Shown piece by piece: positions 7,262 to 13,584 of a stretch of DNA of 35,528 nucleotides. Source of the DNA: an uncultured Clostridia bacterium. GTDB taxonomy: Bacteria; Bacillota; Clostridia; Saccharofermentanales; Saccharofermentanaceae. Position 1 is the first letter of the stretch. Every line of letters starts with the position of its first letter. The position numbers and the translations under genes were made by a program. The notes below the pieces were generated by a model, which saw only the letters and a list, made by a program, of their open reading frames with translations, was not told the origin of the DNA and did not search any database. Location of the stretch: assembly GCA_947303255.1 (NCBI GenBank), contig CAMYXL010000031.1:1-35528 (forward strand). The letters are read 5' to 3'.

Positions 7262-9198
7262 GTAGAGCCTCCTCTGAAAGACGTAATAAAGAACAGAAGA
7301 AGACTATATCAGCAACTATCGGTTACTGTTTTGTAATCGTTCTTGTAGTTCTTCTAGTTATGTCCAGTGTACTTACGAAGACATACGTTAAATCATTACA
7401 GGTTGAAAGAAGCGAATCGATGAAGTCTGTAGCAGTTGCTTGCTCAGTTGCTCTTAGCCATTCGGATATTTCCGAAAATATGACGTGGCCTCTTCCGGTT
7501 TATACGTATGCTGATGACAAACCGTATATTTATGATATTTACATTAAAGCTGGTAATTCATTCTTAAGAATGTATACTTCTTCAGATACAAAAGATCTCG
7601 ATGAATATACATTGAGCGGTCTTTCCGACAGTGCCAGTGATGATTATAACAATTGCTTTGAGCAGCAGATCGTTACATTATCTACGAGAGTAGAAGATAA
7701 TGTCAGATATAAATGTGCAATAGCTCCTATTATCAGTTCTCAGAATACCGTTGCCGGTATCCTTGAAGTAAGAATGCCGGAGTCTGATTTTGTTTCTACA
7801 GTTAACGGAATGTCATTGAGTTGGATATTTACTATCTTTTCCATTGCTGTTTCTGCAGGAATAATCATTTATGAGTTTAATCTTCTTATTTCTACTCTGT
7901 CCAAGGGCGTTAAGAGCAATATGCCTGTTCTTATCATGTTTGGTCATGATGCTTGCAAATTTGTATCTTTCTTCTTCTCGTTTGCGGCAGTTATGCAACC
8001 CGTCGTAATAGCTGCATATCTGAAGAAATCTATTGCAGGGCAGAATAAGTATCTGATCTACGGAATGATTGCTCTGTCACTTCTTTTCTATGCTGTTGGA
8101 TTCTTCGGATTCTCCGGCATAAGAAGAAGCATTAAGGCTAAACTCACTTCAAAGATCGCTTTACTGGTAATGACTGTTCTTGGTTATTTCCTCGCGCTTC
8201 TTACCGGTTTTATCGATATACCTTATCTTACAGTTTTCATGTCATTGCCGATTGCTATCTGTAGCGGTATAACGCTTGATTTCTTAAGAGATTATAGAAT
8301 CAATGCTGCTCAGCTTGGTTATGATGGTTTTGATGATCGTTCTATTCATAAGATCCAGAGTGTTTCTTATTACCTCGGTGTTTCTGTAGGTACTGTTATT
8401 TCAGGTATTTTCTTTGAGAGATTTGGCCTCTTGGTAGTTATGATCGTCAGTGGTGCATGTCTTATCCTTGCTGCTATCGCCATGACATATCTTATGAGAA
8501 ACAATAATATCGTTAAGGAATCTTATCTTCCTATCAATACCTGGATGGAGATACTTACAAACAAATACACTGGTAAGCTTCTCATGTCCGGTGTTTATGT
8601 TCTTGGTTTCATCTTTGCATTTATGATCGGATTTGTTCCGAATTTCTTAGGTACCGTAGGTATTTCAATTCCAACAGCAGCGTTCTATTACTTGCTTTGT
8701 GCGTTTGTTGCAGCATTCATTATGGAGATAGTTAAGAGAAGTGCATATCAGATCTTAACATCCAAAGTAAGAGTTCTTATCTCTTCTTGTGCTACTATCC
8801 TCGGATTGGCATTGTTCGCTTTGCTTCCTACGGCAAAAGTTCTTGTAATTACTGTTGCTTTGTTCGGTGTTAGTATTGGCGTTCATGATTATACATATCT
8901 TTACATTGTTGCCAGACTTGCTAAAGACAGGATCCATGGTAACCTCAGAAAAGCAGCTGAAGGTACATTTTTGTTTGCATTAGTGCTTACAGTTCTTGTT
9001 TTAACACTTACTTTGGCAATCGGTTATACGAGAATCGTCTTGCTCGTTATTACTGTTATACTTGCGATCGTTTCATTTATTTATCCGATATCAAGTGTTT
9101 CCAGGATTGCAGATGAGGCAATGTTCGCTAAACCTAAGAAACAGGTAAAGGAGCCTGTATCTGATAATGGAGGTGAGTCAAATGGAAATGTGGAATAA
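7258..9198 (+). CDS. Cache-like sensor domain fused to an MFS transporter
   Basis: A 646-residue protein. Residues 19-40 form a helix, 45-185 an extracytoplasmic Cache-like domain whose end IAPIISSQNTVAGILEVRM is typical of that fold, and 187-206 a second helix. From about 221 to 625 follows a polytopic region with about twelve hydrophobic segments in two halves split by a central loop near residue 420, as in major-facilitator transporters. The short hydrophilic C-terminal tail has no enzymatic domain. A ligand domain joined to a transporter suggests either a gated transporter or a receptor that uses the MFS fold, as UhpC does. It overlaps the gene before by four bases and the gene after by 17. 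Substrate unknown. Confidence 0.72.
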   Translation: MSRASSERRNKEQKKTISATIGYCFVIVLVVLLVMSSVLTKTYVKSLQVERSESMKSVAVACSVALSHSDISENMTWPLPVYTYADDKPYIYDIYIKAGNSFLRMYTSSDTKDLDEYTLSGLSDSASDDYNNCFEQQIVTLSTRVEDNVRYKCAIAPIISSQNTVAGILEVRMPESDFVSTVNGMSLSWIFTIFSIAVSAGIIIYEFNLLISTLSKGVKSNMPVLIMFGHDACKFVSFFFSFAAVMQPVVIAAYLKKSIAGQNKYLIYGMIALSLLFYAVGFFGFSGIRRSIKAKLTSKIALLVMTVLGYFLALLTGFIDIPYLTVFMSLPIAICSGITLDFLRDYRINAAQLGYDGFDDRSIHKIQSVSYYLGVSVGTVISGIFFERFGLLVVMIVSGACLILAAIAMTYLMRNNNIVKESYLPINTWMEILTNKYTGKLLMSGVYVLGFIFAFMIGFVPNFLGTVGISIPTAAFYYLLCAFVAAFIMEIVKRSAYQILTSKVRVLISSCATILGLALFALLPTAKVLVITVALFGVSIGVHDYTYLYIVARLAKDRIHGNLRKAAEGTFLFALVLTVLVLTLTLAIGYTRIVLLVITVILAIVSFIYPISSVSRIADEAMFAKPKKQVKEPVSDNGGESNGNVE

Positions 9199-9889
9199 AA
9201 GACTCAACAGAGAGAATTTGACCGAATTCTATAATGAGACCATAGAGATGGTTTATCCTTCTACTTATTCCATCTGTAAAGAAACTACAAGGACTGAACA
9301 GGCTATCGTTAAGTCTTATGTAGATGTTTTCCAGCAAAGACAGAATATTCCGGGCGAGGAAGTAATGTACGTTTTCGGTGATATCCTTCTTAAGAATGCT
9401 AATGATATTGTTGAAAAGTATGAACTACCTGAAGGTCTTACATTCGGAGAGAGAAATCTTGATGAGTATACAAGAAATTCGATGCTTGAGAAGATCAGTT
9501 CAAAGATCGATTCAAAGGGATTTAAAGTAGCTGAGTTTATTTCTTCAGATGCCAAGAAGATCAAGAATGGAAAGGTTTCTGTAAAGCCTAACAGTTTCTC
9601 TCTTACTATCACTCCGCTTTTGATCTTCCATATGGTTATCTTAGCACTTCTGATATGGGGTATAAGCTATGCTGCTATTACTCTTCCTTATAGAAAGAAT
9701 GCACTTGTTTCAGAGAAGATAAATGATTCTGTTCCAATGCAGGAAAAGTATGTTAATGTTTTGGATTATCTTCCTTTGAACATTGCTTTTCTTGAGAATA
9801 ATGAAGAAACTCCGGACACAGAGAATACTGAATCCGGAGAACTTGAAGCATCATTTGCGACTACTGAACCTACAGCAACTAAGGGTTAA
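9182..9889 (+). CDS. Single-pass membrane protein with a sigma-70 region 2-like cytosolic part
   Basis: A 235-residue protein. The start at 9182 is chosen because GGAGGTGA (9169-9176) sits five bases upstream. Residues 14-80 contain FYNETIEMVYPSTYSICKET, then TEQAIVKSYVDVF and FGDILLKNANDIVEKY, whose spacing resembles the helices of ECF sigma factor region 2 (FxxxYxxxxxxVYxxAxxxT.., AEDxVQxxF, LxxIARNxxxD). Region 4 is absent. One helix at about 143-168 is followed by an outer tail rich in Glu and Thr. This could be a degenerate sigma-like domain acting as an adaptor, or an unrelated helical domain; the resemblance was judged by eye. Third gene of the Cache/MFS cassette; its stop touches the stop of the convergent gene. 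Confidence 0.62.
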   Translation: MEMWNKRLNRENLTEFYNETIEMVYPSTYSICKETTRTEQAIVKSYVDVFQQRQNIPGEEVMYVFGDILLKNANDIVEKYELPEGLTFGERNLDEYTRNSMLEKISSKIDSKGFKVAEFISSDAKKIKNGKVSVKPNSFSLTITPLLIFHMVILALLIWGISYAAITLPYRKNALVSEKINDSVPMQEKYVNVLDYLPLNIAFLENNEETPDTENTESGELEASFATTEPTATKG

Positions 9890-10687
9890 TCACTTTTCAG
9901 TATTTTGATCAGCATATTGAGTGGCAGGAGCGAAGTCCATGACGTAGTAGTTCTTGCCACTTATTGTTTGCTTTGAAAATCTGTAAGCAATATCACCTTT
10001 GATATTGAATTGGGTCGTATTTGCTGACTGAGTAAGAATATTAGTTATCTCTTCATCCTGAAGATCAGGGTACACAGCATTAAAGACCATTCTGTAATAC
10101 ATAAGAACAGAAAGGAAAACATCTGAAGAATCAGCTTCGTTTGTTGTATCCTCGAAAAGGAATCTTAAAGCTACCAATTCTCCGTTATTCTTAAGTTCAC
10201 TTCCTTGAACTCCAACATTTAATGCCGTGAAATTATTCTTTATTGGCATAGCGAAAAAGTTCAATTCTTCTTTGTGCTTGCTGTCCTCAGAAGGCTCTGT
10301 CAAAGTCTTAGCCGGAAGATCGCAATCGAAGGAAGAAAACAGTTCACTATATAACTTAGTTGATTTGTAGTTTGTCTGTAACTGCTCATATGTTATTCCC
10401 AAAGTATCGATCTTTTCTTTCTTTGAAAGCTTTGGTGCGAAATAGAATATACCAAGTGCAAGTGCAGCAATGATAAGAAGTGCAGAGATAGGGATAACTG
10501 GATTCTTGACCATCTTATCAATGAATGACGGTTCCTGCTTTTTCTCATCCTTTTCTTTTTTCTCTGAAGATTTCTCTTTTGTATTAGCCTTGATACGATT
10601 TCTTCTGGATGTCTTAAGAAGTTCTTCGACCTTTTTCAGTTCTTCCTCAGAAATCTCATCAGTGACATCTATTTTATCTTTATCCAT
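9890..10687 (-). CDS. Single-pass anchored protein of unknown function
   Basis: A 265-residue protein. The cytosolic part (1-62) is highly charged, with acidic helices followed by a Lys/Glu-rich stretch; one helix lies at about 64-84, and the outer domain of about 180 residues ends in YRFSKQTISGKNYYVMDF. No family is recognised. The ribosome site is GAGGT a few bases before the ATG, and the promoter is TTGTAT-N17-TAAAAT. The gene is convergent to the cassette at 6572-9889; the two stop codons are directly adjacent with no terminator between them, so the mRNAs must overlap at the 3' ends unless they end inside each other's coding region. It may act in the same envelope process, but only position supports this. 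Confidence 0.72.
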   Translation of the reverse strand: MDKDKIDVTDEISEEELKKVEELLKTSRRNRIKANTKEKSSEKKEKDEKKQEPSFIDKMVKNPVIPISALLIIAALALGIFYFAPKLSKKEKIDTLGITYEQLQTNYKSTKLYSELFSSFDCDLPAKTLTEPSEDSKHKEELNFFAMPIKNNFTALNVGVQGSELKNNGELVALRFLFEDTTNEADSSDVFLSVLMYYRMVFNAVYPDLQDEEITNILTQSANTTQFNIKGDIAYRFSKQTISGKNYYVMDFAPATQYADQNTEK

Positions 10688-10720
10688 AATTAAACCTCAG
10701 TTTTAATATTTGCCAATGTG

Positions 10721-10749
10721 ATTTTAACCTTAAAAGCACTTTAATACAA
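10721..10749 (-). promoter_or_regulatory. Promoter of the anchored protein gene (minus strand)
   Basis: Read on the minus strand: TTGTAT (10749-10744), a 17-bp spacer, TAAAAT (10726-10721). It lies about 35 bases upstream of the ATG at 10687. Confidence 0.6.
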
Positions 10750-10766
10750 ATAAATACGTATTGGTG

Positions 10767-10772
10767 TATAAT
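10767..10772 (+). promoter_or_regulatory. -10 element of the SDR gene
   Basis: TATAAT, 14 bases before the GGAGGA ribosome site at 10786-10791. The palindrome AATACGTATT at 10753-10762 lies just upstream, in the spacer, and may be an operator. No convincing -35 is seen. The promoter is back to back with that of the minus-strand gene. Confidence 0.5.
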
Positions 10773-10796
10773 AAACCTGCGTTTTGGAGGACTTTT

Positions 10797-11522
10797 ATGC
10801 ATCTTTTAATATCCGGTGGAACAAAAGGAATTGGAGCTGCCACAGTCAGAAAATTTGTAGACAATGGCTTTAATGCCACTGTCCTTTATTCGTCTGACGA
10901 TAAGGCTAAAGAGGCTCTTTTAAGTGATCTTAATGATCATTCAGGTAATCTTCTTTTCATAAAGGCAGATGTATCAGATCCAAATGCAGTTAAAGATGCT
11001 GTAGCAAAGGCAGTATTGACCTTTGGTGAAATTGATGTTCTTGTTTCAAACGCCGGAATCTCATACGTCGGTCTTTCAGATACTTTTGATTATTCAGATT
11101 ATCGTAAGATCATGGACATCAATTTCGGTGGATTCTTTAATCTTGTTCATGAGATCATACCTTCGATGATCAGTAAGAAAAACGGAAATATCATTGCTGT
11201 TTCATCGATGTGGGGGCAGGAGGGAGCTTCTTGTGAAGCTTTGTATTCCGCGACCAAAGGCGCAGTTGATTCATATGTCAGGTCGTTATCCAAGGAACTC
11301 GGTCCATCAGGAATACGCGTAAATGCAGTTTCTCCGGGCGTTATAAAGACGGACATGCTTAATTGTTTTTCTGAGGAGGACCTTATGGGACTTGAAGAGG
11401 AAACATCATTGGGACGTATCGGTAATCCATCTGAAGTAGCTGATCTTATCTATTATCTGGCTTCAGATCAAAGTTCTTTCATCACAGGGCAGATAGTCGG
11501 AATAAACGGCGGATTCGTTTAA
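10797..11522 (+). CDS. Short-chain dehydrogenase/reductase, FabG-like
   Basis: A 241-residue classical SDR using NAD(P)H. The cofactor glycine motif SGGTKGIG is near the N-terminus, followed by the SNAG motif, the catalytic Ser in VSSMWGQ, and Tyr/Lys in YSATK; the C-terminal SPGVIKTDM block is standard. The start at 10797 follows GGAGGA at 10786-10791. Closest in style to 3-oxoacyl-ACP reductase, but the gene stands alone, far from the acpP in this window, so the substrate is open; SDRs of this type also reduce sugars and other ketones. Confidence 0.88.
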   Translation: MHLLISGGTKGIGAATVRKFVDNGFNATVLYSSDDKAKEALLSDLNDHSGNLLFIKADVSDPNAVKDAVAKAVLTFGEIDVLVSNAGISYVGLSDTFDYSDYRKIMDINFGGFFNLVHEIIPSMISKKNGNIIAVSSMWGQEGASCEALYSATKGAVDSYVRSLSKELGPSGIRVNAVSPGVIKTDMLNCFSEEDLMGLEEETSLGRIGNPSEVADLIYYLASDQSSFITGQIVGINGGFV

Positions 11523-11540
11523 TCTTTTTCGAAAATAAGC

Positions 11541-11574
11541 AAAAAACAAGGGGTGTCTTTATAGGACACCCCTT
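11541..11574 (-). terminator. Terminator of tRNA-Trp, also facing the SDR gene
   Basis: Perfect 10-bp hairpin AAGGGGTGTC / GACACCCCTT (11548-11557 with 11565-11574, 7-base loop). On the minus strand it is followed by GTTTTTT, so it is a proper intrinsic terminator for the tRNA. In the plus direction the T-tract is poor, but the strong stem may still end the SDR transcript. Confidence 0.85.
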
Positions 11575-11586
11575 ATGTTATCTTTT

Positions 11587-11661
11587 TGGCAGGGGAGACA
11601 TGATTCGAACACGCAACCGGCGGTTTTGGAGACCGCTGCTCTACCGTTGAGCCACTCCCCT
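11587..11661 (-). tRNA. tRNA-Trp (CCA)
   Basis: Complete tRNA on the minus strand, 75 bases including an encoded CCA. Acceptor AGGGGAG pairs with CTCCCCT, the D-arm is TGGCTCAACGGTAGAGCA, the anticodon stem GCGGT/ACCGC encloses CTCCAAA (anticodon CCA), and the T-loop is TTCGAAT. It is a single-gene transcript between its own promoter (11705-11677) and terminator (11574-11541). Confidence 0.96.
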
Positions 11662-11676
11662 TTGACAACAGGTAGT

Positions 11677-11705
11677 ATTTTATCTGTTGGTTTGCACTAT
11701 GTCAA
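11677..11705 (-). promoter_or_regulatory. Strong promoter of tRNA-Trp
   Basis: Minus strand: consensus TTGACA (11705-11700), exactly 17 bp, TAAAAT (11682-11677), about 15 bases before the mature tRNA 5' end. Confidence 0.85.
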
Positions 11706-11758
11706 GTAGAATGATATGATTGTTTTGTTTATATTATTAATAATAAAGAGGGTTTGAT

Positions 11759-12559
11759 ATGAAACTTGCTATCATTGGTACGGGAAACATGGGAAAGGCT
11801 ATTCTGGCAGGCATTTTGGCTGAAGGAATTTTCGATTCCAAGGATATAAATGTTTGTGATGTCAGAAAAGAAGCAGTAGATTCAGTTTGCGAACAGTATG
11901 GTACAAACGGGTTTACTGAAGCAGCTAAGGCAGTTGAAGGATGTGATTACGTTCTCATGGCTGTTAAGCCGATCCACTTTGATGCTGCACTTGCTTCACT
12001 TAAAGATTCTCTCAAGGCCGGCGTTATTGTTTTATCAATTGCTGCAGCTGTTAAGTGTGACAGGATCAAGGGTATCCTCGGAGAAGGCGTTAAGTTCGTT
12101 AGAATCATGCCTAATACTCCAGCACAGGTTCAGTGTGGTGTTAGTGCCGTTTGTCCTGTAGGTTTAAGTGATGATGAAGTTGCTTATGTTAAGAAGATAT
12201 TCGAGTCTTGCGGTGAAGTAATCCTTTGCGATGAGAAGACTCTTGATGCTATCGGTTGTGTTTCCGGTACAGGCCCTGCATACGTTATGCTCTTTATCGA
12301 AGCAATGGCGGATGCAGCTGTTAGCCTCGGAATCAAGAGAGATGATGCTCTTAAGATCGCTGCAGGAACAGTTATGGGTTCCGGTCAGCTTTGCCTTAAG
12401 ACAGGACTTCATCCTGGCGTACTAAAAGATCAGGTATGTTCTCCTGGCGGAACAACTATTGCAGGTGTTATGGCTCTTGAAGAGAACGGACTTCGTAATG
12501 CAGTTATAAAGTCTGTTCTCGCAGCTGATGAAAAGACAAAGGAAATGGCAAAAGGCTGA
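11759..12559 (+). CDS. proC: Pyrroline-5-carboxylate reductase
   Basis: A 266-residue protein that reduces 1-pyrroline-5-carboxylate to proline with NAD(P)H, the last step of proline synthesis. The N-terminal Rossmann motif is [10 protein letters not shown], followed by [15 protein letters not shown], the helical-domain block [17 protein letters not shown], and the family signature around SPGGTTIAG with [10 protein letters not shown]. Length is normal. The ribosome site AGAGGG lies six bases before the ATG. First gene of a close run with rnhA one base downstream; no clear functional link to rnhA. Confidence 0.95.
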   Translation: MKLAIIGTGNMGKAILAGILAEGIFDSKDINVCDVRKEAVDSVCEQYGTNGFTEAAKAVEGCDYVLMAVKPIHFDAALASLKDSLKAGVIVLSIAAAVKCDRIKGILGEGVKFVRIMPNTPAQVQCGVSAVCPVGLSDDEVAYVKKIFESCGEVILCDEKTLDAIGCVSGTGPAYVMLFIEAMADAAVSLGIKRDDALKIAAGTVMGSGQLCLKTGLHPGVLKDQVCSPGGTTIAGVMALEENGLRNAVIKSVLAADEKTKEMAKG

Positions 12560-12560
12560 T

Positions 12561-13016
12561 ATGGCTGAAATGTACGTTGTCGATATCTATACTGACGGTG
12601 CATGTTCCGGTAATCCCGGTCCGGGTGGCTGGGGCGCCATTCTTATGTATGGAGAGCATCGGAAAGAACTTTCCGGTGGTGAGAAACAGACTACCAACAA
12701 TAGAATGGAACTTATGGCGGTAATCTGTGCCTTGAAAGCTCTTAAAAAGCCTTGTAAGGTTAATCTCTATAGTGACAGTGCTTATGTTGTTAATGCTTTT
12801 AATCAGAATTGGATAATCGGGTGGCAGAGAAACGGTTGGAAAAACAGTGCCAAGGTCCCGGTTGCCAATATTGATCTTTGGCAGGAGCTCTTATCACTTA
12901 CTAATACTCATGTTGTCAGATTTATTAAGGTTAAAGGCCATGCTGACAATGAGTTTAACAACAGATGTGACGAACTTGCAGTAGAGCAGTCTCGCAAGTT
13001 TTCCGAAGATATTTGA
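12561..13016 (+). CDS. rnhA: Ribonuclease HI
   Basis: A 151-residue enzyme that cuts the RNA strand of RNA-DNA hybrids (R-loops, primers). The four carboxylates of the active site are present: D12 in YTDGACSG, E50 in NNRMEL, D72 in YSDSAY, D137 in RCDELA, plus H127 in KGHADN. The basic handle region around WQRNGWKNS is retained, as in E. coli RNase HI. The start at 12561 lies one base after the proC stop with only a weak purine-rich site in the proC end, suggesting coupling. Confidence 0.94.
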   Translation: MAEMYVVDIYTDGACSGNPGPGGWGAILMYGEHRKELSGGEKQTTNNRMELMAVICALKALKKPCKVNLYSDSAYVVNAFNQNWIIGWQRNGWKNSAKVPVANIDLWQELLSLTNTHVVRFIKVKGHADNEFNNRCDELAVEQSRKFSEDI

Positions 13017-13023
13017 GGGTGTT

Positions 13024-13584
13024 ATGAATCAAAATAGGGACATAGATCTTACAGAGAAGACTATAAGCAGCGAAACCGTATTTCACGGCAAAGTTTTTGA
13101 CTGTATCGTTAAGCAGGTTACTTTGTGCGACGGAAGAACTGCAAGACGAGAGATCGTTAAACATAACGGAGGAGCATGTATACTTCCGATCGATTCCGAA
13201 GGAAATGCTTATATGGTTAAACAGTTCCGTTCTCCGTTTGAAGAGATCATGTTTGAAGCTCCTGCAGGTAAACTTGAGATCAACGAAGATCCAAAAGATT
13301 GTGCCATTAGGGAACTTCGTGAGGAAACAGGTTTTGTCTCAGGTAATGTAACTGATCTTGGAGTTATGGTCTGTTCTCCTGGTTATTGTTCTGAGAAGAT
13401 CAGCCTGTTCCTGGCTGAGGATTTGACTTTTGAAGGAACAGATCTTGATGATGGAGAATTCCTTAATGTGATCAAGATTCCTTTTTCGAAAATATATGAG
13501 ATGACTATGAATAACGAGATTACTGATGCGAAAACATGCATTTGTATATTGAAGGCAGCCGGGAGGTTAGGTTATGGCAAATGA
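13024..13584 (+). CDS. Nudix hydrolase, ADP-ribose pyrophosphatase type
   Basis: A 186-residue protein with a complete Nudix box GKLEINEDPKDC..RELREETGF (G-x5-E-x7-R-E-x2-E-E-x-G). The preceding PAGK motif and the form of the N-terminal domain (HNGGACILPID, VKQFRSPF) match the NudF/ADP-ribose pyrophosphatase subgroup, which splits ADP-ribose to AMP and ribose 5-phosphate. GAGGG lies four bases before the ATG. The gene overlaps ftsK by 11 bases. A sirtuin that can generate ADP-ribose derivatives lies 5 kb downstream, an interesting but unproven link. Confidence 0.88.
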   Translation: MNQNRDIDLTEKTISSETVFHGKVFDCIVKQVTLCDGRTARREIVKHNGGACILPIDSEGNAYMVKQFRSPFEEIMFEAPAGKLEINEDPKDCAIRELREETGFVSGNVTDLGVMVCSPGYCSEKISLFLAEDLTFEGTDLDDGEFLNVIKIPFSKIYEMTMNNEITDAKTCICILKAAGRLGYGK

